Assembly: GCA_022984795.1 (NCBI GenBank)
Contig: JALIHJ010000050.1
Location: forward strand, 1-64,000
Origin: Fabrea salina
Taxonomy: Eukaryota > Ciliophora > Heterotrichea > Heterotrichida > Fabreidae
DNA: 64,000 nucleotides
Reading direction: 5' to 3'
The position numbers were made by a program, and so were the translations under genes. Position 1 is the first letter of the stretch. Each line of letters opens with the position of its first letter. The notes under the pieces are model-generated. The model was not told where the DNA came from, made no database searches, and worked only from the letters and a program-made list of their open reading frames with translations. Shown in pieces: positions 50,370 to 59,700 of the stretch.

Positions 50370-52768
50370 TAGTTATTACATTTACTGAGCTTTACTAAGT
50401 TCTTGAGCGACCTTTCATGCTTTTTAAAAGACTCCAGAAAGTCACTGAAGAACTTAGAAACCATCTCCAACACACTCTGGGCTACCTTTGAAGTCATTTC
50501 GCTTTTTGAAGCGGCGTGCTTCATTTCATTGATCCGGTTATTGACGAGCTCGACTGCTTGGCTTAAGTCTTTGTAGTTACTAGCGATGCCTTCTAGCTTG
50601 CGAGTGACTAAGTCAGTTTGGTTGCTACTTAAAGTTTTCATGTACACTAAAACTTGTTGAAGGATAAAAGGACTGCAACCTATTTCGTATAAGTGAGTTT
50701 TGAGTTCTTTGAGCTGTTCTAAGTGTTTTCTGAGTTTGAAACTAGACTCTAGAATGCATAATGCTTCGTTCAAAAACTTACTAAAGTGGTACTTCTGGTT
50801 AAACCAACTTCTGAAGTCCTTAAACACCTTTTCTAAGCTTTCGTTCATGTAAGTTTCTGGAAAGTTTCCTTGGATTAAGCTTTTAATTGCTGAAACTAGT
50901 ACTTTGACGTCTTTTAAACTTACTCGTTTGTGTCTGTGTTTGTGGCTTTTAAGCAAGTACAGTTTGTTTTCTAGTTCTTGGACGTAAACAGACTTGTCGT
51001 AAGGACTTTTGCAGAAGTCAATAGCTGAAGAAGGTCTTTCCTCGTCAAATAACTGAGTGTGCTTGTGCATGCCTAGAGAAGACTGAGGTCTTTCAGTGTA
51101 GTTAGTTGAGCTTTGCAGTGACTTTAAGTGCTCAACTTTACTTAGTAGTTCTGAGTGCAGTTCGTTCTTCTCTTTAAGGACTTTTTCGTAGTAGTCAATG
51201 TTTAGTTCGAGTTTTTCTTTCAGTCGGTTGTTTTCAGCTTTGAGTTCTAAGTAGGAGTCGCCTATGAACTTGACTCTGCTGTTTAAGCTGGTGAACTTTA
51301 GAGTTTCCGACTCCAAGCACTTAACTACATACTTAGAGATTTCTTTTAGCTGGGAGTTACTAAGTTGGGATTCAGCTTTCTTTAGCGTTTCACAAAACAG
51401 AGTCCTTAAGGTGCTGATTTCTTGGTGGTAAAAATCCTTCATGGTTTGCATTTGATTCTTGAGTGAGTAGCACTGACTGCTAAGTAAATCTATTTGCTGG
51501 TTCTTTTTGTCTACTAGATTTATAAACTCATTGATGTTACAAGTCTTTGTCAAATTACTCATAACTTCATGATTTTCATTTATAAATGCAGTTTCTTCCT
51601 CAATGATTCTCCATAAGTCCTTTTTAAACTTGATCTGCTGAATCTTAAGTTCATAAAGTTGAGAGTCTAGTTCTTTCAGAGAAAAAGTGGGTTTTTCGGG
51701 TTTTTCGGGTTTTTCGGGTTTGGTTACCTTAGGAAGTATGAGCTTTTGTTCACTAAGGCTTTCCTCAGAGTTAGAAGTGGTTTTTTTGGATTCTTTGAAG
51801 CTCAGAAGTTCTTGGTTCTTTTTAAGGGTTTCGTTGAGTCTTTGAGTTAAGTCTAAGCAGTTTTCTTCGAGCTTAGAAACTTCGCTTTGGAGTGTTTTGA
51901 TTTGGTTGTCTTTGATGGCAATGGTGGTTGAAGAGGACTCTCTTAAAGCTTTTAGTTTGCTTTGGAGTTCAGTAGTTTTGTCTGAGTCAGTTTTGTCTAG
52001 TTTGAGTTTAAGTTTTTCTAACTGTTGATTAGAGACTTCTAGACTTTCAGAGTAAGCTTCGCACTCTTTGTTCAAGTTAAGTATTAAAGTTTGGGCTTTT
52101 TCTAAACACTCATCTCTGTGGTTGATTTCTTCGTCCTTTTCTTCAACTTGGGAGTTCAAGTCTTCAATCTGGTCTTTAAGGACTTCGAACTGACTCATGA
52201 GTTCGTTGTTGATTCCTTCAAGTTCTTTGAGACTTTTGCTTTTGACTTCTAAGTGCTCAGTTTTAACTCTGTACTTCTCGTTCTGGTTTTCTAAGTTTTT
52301 GGTTTTTTCAGTTAAGTCCTTAATCACTTGTTGACTTTTAAAGCACTCCAGACAACCTAAGTCTTTTCCTTTGAGGAAAGAAACTTCACTGTTAGAGTAT
52401 TCTAAGTCTTCCACAAAGGAACTTTGACTCTGTTCAGTCTTTACTAGTCTTTTCCCGAATTCAAACGTTTGATTGCGGCTTTCACAGAGTTTCTTTAGTT
52501 GACTGTCGAGTTTATAGAAGTAAGTGTAAATATCCCTAGACAAAGGAAACACCAAAGGTTGCTCTGCAGGCAACTTAGCGTTCCGAAACCTTGGAGAAGA
52601 CTGAGGTTCGAAAAAAGATTGTTCTTGGGAGTCTTGTTTTTTAATAAAAGTTTCAAAATTCAAGTAAAGGTCCTTCACTGCTTCGTGCAAAAGCGAAAGG
52701 TCTTTAGCTATGTTTTTCCTGGCAAAACACTTTAAGTCGCAGTTAGGTTGTTTCGAAGTGTCTTCCAT
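50369..52768 (-). CDS. Long coiled-coil protein
   Basis: The protein has 799 residues. Coiled coil dominates about 140-345 and 370-580, and a helical C-terminal region follows. There is a short KPEKPEKPEKP repeat near residue 350 and CLECFKSQQV (a single CxxC) near 145. This is the composition of centrosomal or basal-body scaffold proteins, but I cannot name a family. Its stop codon shares one base with the next gene's start. Confidence 0.6.
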   Translation of the reverse strand: MEDTSKQPNCDLKCFARKNIAKDLSLLHEAVKDLYLNFETFIKKQDSQEQSFFEPQSSPRFRNAKLPAEQPLVFPLSRDIYTYFYKLDSQLKKLCESRNQTFEFGKRLVKTEQSQSSFVEDLEYSNSEVSFLKGKDLGCLECFKSQQVIKDLTEKTKNLENQNEKYRVKTEHLEVKSKSLKELEGINNELMSQFEVLKDQIEDLNSQVEEKDEEINHRDECLEKAQTLILNLNKECEAYSESLEVSNQQLEKLKLKLDKTDSDKTTELQSKLKALRESSSTTIAIKDNQIKTLQSEVSKLEENCLDLTQRLNETLKKNQELLSFKESKKTTSNSEESLSEQKLILPKVTKPEKPEKPEKPTFSLKELDSQLYELKIQQIKFKKDLWRIIEEETAFINENHEVMSNLTKTCNINEFINLVDKKNQQIDLLSSQCYSLKNQMQTMKDFYHQEISTLRTLFCETLKKAESQLSNSQLKEISKYVVKCLESETLKFTSLNSRVKFIGDSYLELKAENNRLKEKLELNIDYYEKVLKEKNELHSELLSKVEHLKSLQSSTNYTERPQSSLGMHKHTQLFDEERPSSAIDFCKSPYDKSVYVQELENKLYLLKSHKHRHKRVSLKDVKVLVSAIKSLIQGNFPETYMNESLEKVFKDFRSWFNQKYHFSKFLNEALCILESSFKLRKHLEQLKELKTHLYEIGCSPFILQQVLVYMKTLSSNQTDLVTRKLEGIASNYKDLSQAVELVNNRINEMKHAASKSEMTSKVAQSVLEMVSKFFSDFLESFKKHERSLKNLVKLSKCNN

Positions 52769-52869
52769 GTTATTTATGCAACAAGTTTTAAGTACTTAGT
52801 TCACTACAGGCAATTGGCCATCTCTGGTAACAGATTAAATGCAAGAATTCCATTTATTTGTGGTCAGGA

Positions 52870-53409
52870 ATGTCAAAAGTAGAAGAAGTAACCCAAGAAG
52901 AACCTAAAGAACAGACTGAAAACACCGAAGAACACTCACACGAACACGAAGAACACGCCCACGGACAGACCAAGCACAACAAAGGCGAAAAGAAAGCACG
53001 CAAAATCATGCAAAAACTAGGTCTCAAGCCCGTCCCTGGAGTATCCAGAGTCACTATGAAACGCGCCAAAAACATGCTTTTCATCGTTGACGAAGCCGAG
53101 GTGATGAAGTCACCCAACGCAGACATCTACATAGTCTTCGGACAAGCAAGGTTCGAGGACCTTAATCAAGTGGCTGCTAGCAAAGAAGTCGAGAAACTCA
53201 AAGAAGAAAAGGCCAAAGAAGCTGAAGCTAAGGTCGAAACCATCAAAGAAGAAGAAGAGGAGGAAGAAGGCGAAATTGACGAGTCTGGACTCAACCCTGA
53301 TGATATCACAAATGTTATGGACCACTGCAAAGTCTCTAGGGCCAAAGCCGTCAAAGCTCTTAAAGAGTCTGGCGGGGACTCCGTTGACGCTATTCTTAAG
53401 CTTAGTTAA
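52870..53409 (+). CDS. NACA: Nascent polypeptide-associated complex subunit alpha
   Basis: The protein has 179 residues from the ATG at 52870 (MSKVEEVTQ). A TTG at 52858 extends the frame by four codons but is not needed. The NAC domain lies at about 40-110 (KKARKIMQKLGLKPVPGVSRVTMKRAKN, then MLFIVDEAEV and YIVFGQA), and a UBA domain at the C terminus (NPDDITNVMDHCKVSRAKAVKAL). It pairs with NAC-beta at the ribosome exit tunnel to guard nascent chains. A His/Glu-rich stretch (EHSHEHEEHAHG) near residue 25 is extra. Its stop codon overlaps that of the convergent gene. Confidence 0.93.
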   Translation: MSKVEEVTQEEPKEQTENTEEHSHEHEEHAHGQTKHNKGEKKARKIMQKLGLKPVPGVSRVTMKRAKNMLFIVDEAEVMKSPNADIYIVFGQARFEDLNQVAASKEVEKLKEEKAKEAEAKVETIKEEEEEEEGEIDESGLNPDDITNVMDHCKVSRAKAVKALKESGGDSVDAILKLS

Positions 53410-55004
53410 CTCACATTTATTAAATCCAGCCACTGCTTTCTGGAGGCTTTGTCTGAGTGAACTTTCAAGTGTATAGAGTTCAGTTTAGACTCTAGCACTT
53501 CTGACTTGAGTTGCAGTGACTGGGTGTGCTGGTAAAAGTCACTTAACTCTGAGGTTGTTTTTAAGTCTTGGTGGGCTTTTTCTAGTTTGTGGAGTTCTTT
53601 AAGTATGCTTTGGAGGGTTTCTTCCAGGTTGTTAAGTCTTAACTGGTCTTTGTGTTGTGAGCTTTGAGCAGTTTCTTGGATGGTTTTCAACAGTTCACTC
53701 AACTCAAGGTTAGGTTTTTCGTGACCAGACAGTGTTTTGTAAATGCTGTTGAGGAATTGGTCTCTTTCGTCCACAAGCATTCTTTCCTTAGCCTCTAAAC
53801 TGCCACTTTTGCTCAGAGCTTTGTACCTTTCGCACCTAAAGTCAGTTTGTTGGACAATTTCTTCGAAGTAGTTTTTGATTTCAAAGAGTTTTTCATACTC
53901 ACTCTGGACATTTTCTTGCTCTAGTAAGATTCCACTGAGTCCAAGTAAGTGTCTTTTTTGTTGGGAGTCAAGTACTTTCAAAACCTCTTCTAGCTTTTCG
54001 TTCTGGTACTGAATCCGGGCAATAGAAATCTCATCGCACTCTTCAAGACTCCCGAGTTCAGCCAGCACCTCTCCTAGTTCCTGCATTCCTTTAGGGAGTT
54101 GTTCCCAGTGTTGGTTCCAGTCTTTTTCTAGTGCCAGTAACTCAGTTTCTAGCTGAGACACTTGGCTTTTTATGTGTTGGTTTGGAATGTATACGTCTTG
54201 GGCTTCCCTTAAAACTAAGTTTTCAAAGGTTTCCATGGCAGTTTGGTACTTAGCTAGGGTGACTTTGGCAAGGACTTCTTGGTTTAAGTTCTTCAAAAAG
54301 AAAGACTGTAGTTTAGTTTCTTCTTCTTTTAAGTCAGTGTACTCTGCTGCTCTGTGGGAGTTCAAACAGTGCCTGTGAGGCGACACTGAAATAGCTGTTA
54401 AGGCTTTAGAAACCTCTTCAATGTGGTTTTGAAGTTCAGTTGATAAGTACTCGTCATCTGAAACGTATGAGTTCAGAGTGCTTAGAGGCAAGAGTGGGTT
54501 AAACTCTTCAAGGTTGCTTAAGTACTCTTTTAGTTGACTTGAAAAAGAAGTTAGTTGGGTGTTGAGTTGGGTTTGTTTAGAAGTAAGTAAGTGCATGTAG
54601 TCAGGCTCTTCAGTTTGAGAAAGTTCTTCTTTTAAACTAAGGATTTCTTTAGTTTGGGCTTCTTTGTAATCACTTAAAGACTCCAACAAAGCACCTTCGT
54701 ACTGAGTAAAGCAGCCAGAGTAGACCTCTTGAGGGTTCAAAAGGTCTTTGTATTCTTCAATCTCTTGCAAACTAAACAGAGTCTCTAAAGCTTGGAAACT
54801 TTTAAGTTCTTGAACTGACACTACGTTGCTGCTGCTTGTATTCTCCAGTACCCAGTTCATTGCTTCTGCTACTTTTGGAAAGGCAAATATCCAGTCTAGC
54901 GTCTTGCCTGACACAGGAGCCATAGCTTTACTAACTCCTTCTTCTTTCAAAAACTCTTCAAAACTCAAAGCTTTTACCTTAGCTAGCAGATCTTCCCCAG
55001 ACAT
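53406..55004 (-). CDS. HAUS3-like augmin subunit
   Basis: The protein has 532 residues, nearly all helical or coiled coil. The N terminus has the HAUS3 signature region: LDWIFAFPKVAEAMNWVL followed by LKSFQALETL, matching the FDWLF...FLKWF...ELEAFSIL pattern of animal HAUS3. Augmin binds existing microtubules and recruits gamma-tubulin to branch new ones. The match is convincing only at the N terminus, as usual for coiled-coil proteins. Its ATG is 15 bp from the divergent gene at 55020. Confidence 0.65.
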   Translation of the reverse strand: MSGEDLLAKVKALSFEEFLKEEGVSKAMAPVSGKTLDWIFAFPKVAEAMNWVLENTSSSNVVSVQELKSFQALETLFSLQEIEEYKDLLNPQEVYSGCFTQYEGALLESLSDYKEAQTKEILSLKEELSQTEEPDYMHLLTSKQTQLNTQLTSFSSQLKEYLSNLEEFNPLLPLSTLNSYVSDDEYLSTELQNHIEEVSKALTAISVSPHRHCLNSHRAAEYTDLKEEETKLQSFFLKNLNQEVLAKVTLAKYQTAMETFENLVLREAQDVYIPNQHIKSQVSQLETELLALEKDWNQHWEQLPKGMQELGEVLAELGSLEECDEISIARIQYQNEKLEEVLKVLDSQQKRHLLGLSGILLEQENVQSEYEKLFEIKNYFEEIVQQTDFRCERYKALSKSGSLEAKERMLVDERDQFLNSIYKTLSGHEKPNLELSELLKTIQETAQSSQHKDQLRLNNLEETLQSILKELHKLEKAHQDLKTTSELSDFYQHTQSLQLKSEVLESKLNSIHLKVHSDKASRKQWLDLINVS

Positions 55005-55019
55005 TTTACCGCTATTTAA

Positions 55020-55706
55020 ATGAACTTAGACTTATCTTTTGACCAAGAAAACAAACTAAACCAGATCCTAGACAAAGGCATTGACAGTCTCAGGAACAGC
55101 TCTTACTCCCAGTTCAAAGCTGAAAAAGACTCACCCAGGGTCTCTACAGACAAACTCAGCACTATCTTCCAAGACCCCAAAAACTTCAACTCAGAGATCG
55201 AAGACCTCCAAAACCAAATATCCAAACTAGAGTCCAAGTTCACACACCAGTCCCAAAAAAGCAAAACCTCCCAAAAACCCAAGTCCAAACTCCTCAGAAG
55301 CATCCAAAACTCCGAAAAAGAAATAAAGAAACTTGAAAGAAGCATCTCCCCTTCCCTCTCCAGAAAGTCTTCTTTCAACCAACCTAAAGAGCTCAAAAAA
55401 CTCCAGTCACAACTGGTTGAAGAAAGACAACACGTTCAAAAAATCAAACTTGAAAACCAAAAACTAAAGAAAAAACTAGCCAACAAACAAGACTTGTCCA
55501 CTAAGATTTCAAAACTAGACTCTGATTACAAACAACTCTTAAGTTCTTTCCAGCGCTCAGAAAACCTAAGAACCAAACAAAAAGAAATCATCAACCAACT
55601 CAAACAAGAAATTTCTGGGGAAGAACCTCAAGAATACTACATCAGACCGCCTTCTGCTGTGATCAAGAAAAAGTCCAAAAAACCAAAAACCAAAAAGCTT
55701 CACTGA
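55020..55706 (+). CDS. Basic coiled-coil protein, unrecognised
   Basis: The protein has 228 residues. There are two coiled-coil stretches (about 55-80 and 120-205), a Ser/Lys-rich middle (SQKSKTSQKPKSKLL) and a strongly basic C terminus (KKKSKKPKTKKLH). This composition suggests a microtubule- or nucleic-acid-associated protein. Between augmin and another basic protein, a cytoskeletal role is plausible but unproven. Confidence 0.6.
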   Translation: MNLDLSFDQENKLNQILDKGIDSLRNSSYSQFKAEKDSPRVSTDKLSTIFQDPKNFNSEIEDLQNQISKLESKFTHQSQKSKTSQKPKSKLLRSIQNSEKEIKKLERSISPSLSRKSSFNQPKELKKLQSQLVEERQHVQKIKLENQKLKKKLANKQDLSTKISKLDSDYKQLLSSFQRSENLRTKQKEIINQLKQEISGEEPQEYYIRPPSAVIKKKSKKPKTKKLH

Positions 55707-55719
55707 ATGTTTAATAAAT

Positions 55720-56706
55720 ATGAGAAAAAGTAGGAGCCACTCAGTCATTTCTTCTCGTCCCTCCACAACAGTCTCCTCACCCCAAGCTCCTTACCAGATC
55801 AAAGGCAACCTTGTTAAACACGAACCTAAGTTCTACACTTCTAACTGGACTGGGTTATCTTTAAAAGAAGGCTTCAACAGCACTGCTTCAGTTAGTAAAC
55901 TCCACTCACCGCGTCGCTGGCAAGAGTACACTAACTCCCGCCGAACTATTGACCCAACTTACCCTGAAAAACCCCAACCTGTTAAAGCAAGGCATGCCAC
56001 TCCTAAGTTTTCTACAGGCAACTTAGCTGAAATGATCGACAACGGCTACAAACCTGAGACATACGGAGCTCCTAGTCGTCGAGTCACTCGAGCAGGAAAA
56101 GTTTTCCTTCCAAACACCACAAGTTTTGACAACTTTATGAACACTCGAGGAGTCATGACTGCTTACAAGTCAAAAGGCAACTACTTATGCCCTAACCACC
56201 AAACAGAACGCAGACTCAGAAAGTCAACTCCAATTGCCCAAACTAGAAAACAAAGCCAAATTTCCACTATTCCAGGACCACACAGGCAAGTTCAAGAAGA
56301 AGTTAAGCCTGTCCGAGTCAAACCTGACTTCAACTCCCAATTAAACGAACTTCCAGGTTACCTCAAAACTCCTGAAAAGGCTCCTGAGCCTGAAAACCCC
56401 ATGAAAAAGGTAGCCAGGTATACAGCTACTACTTCTGAACAAGAAGAACTAATTGGCACTAAGCTGTCTAAGCACGGACCTAGGACTTCTATAGTGCCTT
56501 CTAATCCTTACCAGTTTAAGTCTTACTCTGAAGTAGGTAGAGAAAAAGACCTCAACCCTTACACTAAAGGCAAAGCAGTCAATGCACCTTCCAGAAACAG
56601 ACTTTTGCAAACAAGTTCCCAAGAGTACCAGTTCAACCCTTCTAAAAAGCCAAGGCCCCAGTCAGTCAGAGATGCTTTTGCCAGTAACATAGGAATGTTA
56701 GGTTAA
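55720..56706 (+). CDS. Basic Pro/Ser-rich protein, possible cytoskeletal component
   Basis: The protein has 328 residues, mostly without regular structure, rich in Arg, Lys, Ser, Thr and Pro. Phrases such as YGAPSRRVTRAGKVFLP, NYLCPNHQTERRLRKST and PSNPYQFKSYSEVG look like short conserved motifs of ciliary or microtubule-associated proteins. No cysteine-rich or catalytic domain. I do not recognise a family. It follows the previous gene by 13 bp on the same strand. Confidence 0.6.
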   Translation: MRKSRSHSVISSRPSTTVSSPQAPYQIKGNLVKHEPKFYTSNWTGLSLKEGFNSTASVSKLHSPRRWQEYTNSRRTIDPTYPEKPQPVKARHATPKFSTGNLAEMIDNGYKPETYGAPSRRVTRAGKVFLPNTTSFDNFMNTRGVMTAYKSKGNYLCPNHQTERRLRKSTPIAQTRKQSQISTIPGPHRQVQEEVKPVRVKPDFNSQLNELPGYLKTPEKAPEPENPMKKVARYTATTSEQEELIGTKLSKHGPRTSIVPSNPYQFKSYSEVGREKDLNPYTKGKAVNAPSRNRLLQTSSQEYQFNPSKKPRPQSVRDAFASNIGMLG

Positions 56707-56721
56707 ACTAATCTTAATTGT

Positions 56722-56738
56722 TTCGAGTAGGAATTATA
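56722..56738 (+). promoter_or_regulatory. Shared upstream element, copy 4 of 4
   Basis: CGAGTAGGAATTATA leads directly into the ATG of the giant gene at 56739 and shares the AATTATAA core with the elements upstream of the subtelomeric receptor genes, with a purine-rich flank. It is the weakest of the four matches. Confidence 0.4.
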
Positions 56739-59700
56739 ATGAAAAGAATCTTACTGTTGGCTTTGAGTGTATGTGTTTTAGTGGGTGGAAGTGAGTCTAG
56801 TATTGGCATAGGCAAAATACAACACTCACAAGAAAACTGGAAGGAACCTATCTCGCTTTCAAGAGTGAACGCTGGAGTTAGTAACGTTCAGATGACCTTT
56901 AACTTCAGGCCCTCCACTACTCTTCCTCAGGGAGTAGTTGAAGTTCACTTTCCTTCAAGTGACTTTAATGTTCATTCTGGAGCTGTGAATGCCTATGGGT
57001 TGCCCTATGTTCTTTCGGAGCAGGGTGTCCAAGGAAATAGCGATAATTACTTTACCTTTTTAGTTGACCTTCCCTCTAGTTCTGGAATTTATGGACCTTT
57101 CAAAATACTTACTAGGCACTCTTCAGGAGGCCAAATAGTCGATGCTAACTACAACTTTGGCTTTGTGGGCATTGCGCCATCTACCCACAGCTCCTCTTTA
57201 TCAGTTTTAGCTGACTCGCCTAACCCAGTAGTTCTCTCAGAAAACAAAATCACTTTAGAATTTACTTTGCAGACTGACTTGTATAAGCACGACATTCTTA
57301 TGGTGATTCCTCCTAACTCTGCAGCAGATTCGGAAGCTTCTTACTGGGCAGCACCTCAAAGTCCCAGTTGCAAAGGTTTAAATTCTTTAAAGGGGTCTAC
57401 TGGCCAAGAGACTCTGGACTGTTTCAATGAAGCAGGAGCAGTGTACATCTATGGCATTTCTCAAGACGTTTCTGTTTCTGAGAAAATAGAACTTGAAATT
57501 GAAAGCTTCACTGCTCCAGGGGCAGAAATCAACAACAAGCAGTGGGAAGTCCAAGTGTGGAGACTAGGAGTAAATAACTTTGTGCAGAGGTTCACTGGAT
57601 GGGGTCCTACAGGTTTGACTGCTGCTTATGGTCTGGCTCCAAGTGTAACTCCTACTAAAACTTTTGAGATCAATGACTATGCTGTAGGCATGAAATTGTA
57701 CACCACCATCAGCTTTACCACTACAAAGCCCATTCCTCATTTTGGTAAGGCTAAAATAACTACTGAAAACTTTTCGGTTACAGATGAGGGTTGCTATACT
57801 GCTGGTGGTTCTAATTCCTTTGATTGTGAACGAACCAATTCAAATCTAGTTGAAATTACTTTTAATGGAGGAATGTCATGGGACACCACAATAAACACCT
57901 ACGTTTATGCAGAAGTTCTGTCAGGAGCTAAGATTGCAAAGATAGAAACTTTCACTTCTGGTGGCGAAAAGATTGAAGAGACCTCTGAAGCAGTTTTGAC
58001 GATTGGTAATTACAATTGTGCTAACAGTTTTGAATTAGGAGCTAATGATGCCACTGATTCTCCAATTGAAAAAGGAGGATATCTACCAAATTCTAACGAC
58101 AAATTGTACTTTTTAGTCGTAGCCACAGATTCTAAAATAGACGAGGCTTCTAGAATCTCCATTCATGGACCAATTTCAGACTCCTTGTCACTAGATAAGC
58201 TGATGATAACACCTAGCTTGGCTACTGTAATATCATCCAGTTTTGATTACTCTGGCACTAGCATCAGCACAAGTTACACCCTAACAACTTCTACAGAGAG
58301 TTCTCCTGGAAAGATAGAATTCGTCCAAACTGGAAGCGACATCACAACTACGAATCAAATCTTCGGAAAGATCACTACAGGAGGGACTGAAGCAATCGCG
58401 CTTCCTTTAGTACCTGAAAGAATAGTGACTTTTTACGAATTCTTTTTAAAACTAGAGATGGATGCAGATGGAGACGGTTCAGTTGACACTATTGAAATCA
58501 GAAGGACTAAAATCAATATACATGAAACTGCAGACCCAAGTATATCATTTGGAACTGTATGTCAGCAGACCAACCTTCTGTACTTCAGTATTCATTCTCC
58601 ACATGTTGAAATTAATAACACCTTTACTTTAGAAATAGAGTTTGAATCAAGTTCTGATCAGTCTAATAATCCTTTGGGTCTTGGAGCCAGTAATTATAAC
58701 GGAGATGCTGTTCCTGTGCCTTTTTACTCAAGTCTAGGCGGAACTGCTACGGTGAGAACTGGAGGAGATAGTACTACTGCTATAATACAAATAAAACCAG
58801 AATTACCTTTGAATCCAAGTGATGGTGCTACCAACCCCTGGAAAGGTTATGTATACAACAATGTAGTCCCTAGTAGCACTACTGACGCTAACATAATCCA
58901 TTTAGTCTACTACTTACCTGAATATCCAGAGATTCCATTTTACGTTTATCAACAGAATCGATTTAGTATTGTTTCAGGTTCTGCTGATACTACAGAAGAC
59001 CTTACAACCACTGGCAATGACATCGTTGCTGGTGGAGAGCAGTTCAACTTGGACATGGTTACATTGAGCAGTATCATGAGTAAAAAAACAATGGTAATAC
59101 AGGCACCAAAAGGTTTTGACTTAACTGGTGCTTCCATACCTGGAGAGCAACTCATTACCTTGCCAGAACCTGAAGAGTGGAACGAAAACTACGAAATAAA
59201 CTACATAATAGTGGAGAGTGCAACTACAACTACCTCTCTTGACTTGCAATCACTGAAGTCTCAAATCACTACTACTACTACCTCGACTGTTAACTTCGAA
59301 ATACTAGGAATCAGTTCTGGAAGTTTTGGAAGTTCATGTGAAATTGCAGACCAAGCCATCGAAAACATAGTTCCAGGAACCATAGACTCAGTTTCTTTTA
59401 GCATTAATTTGAACGGACAAAGTTTCCAAGACAAAGCCGTCCTAACTAAGGATAGCACTGTTAACTATATTGAAGTTAGCTTTACACCAAAGCATGCTAT
59501 ACCTGCAGGGGGTTCCATTGAGATTGTTTTGGAGTCACGGTCTGTTCTGGTTCAAGGACAAAAAACTGAAGTTACCTTTTCAGGCATTGACTCTGCAAAT
59601 CCACCTTTGGTTGACATACTCTCTCCACCAAACATTATAGTGACTAATGTTAACAACTTCCAAGGAAACTCCCAAGTCAAAGTAAGGGTTCACAATGTGA

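Noticed and set aside
52858-52869. Upstream start of NAC-alpha
   Set aside because: The first codon is TTG, and an ATG at 52870 gives the usual N terminus. The TTG at 40603 for the ORP gene was rejected for the same reason.
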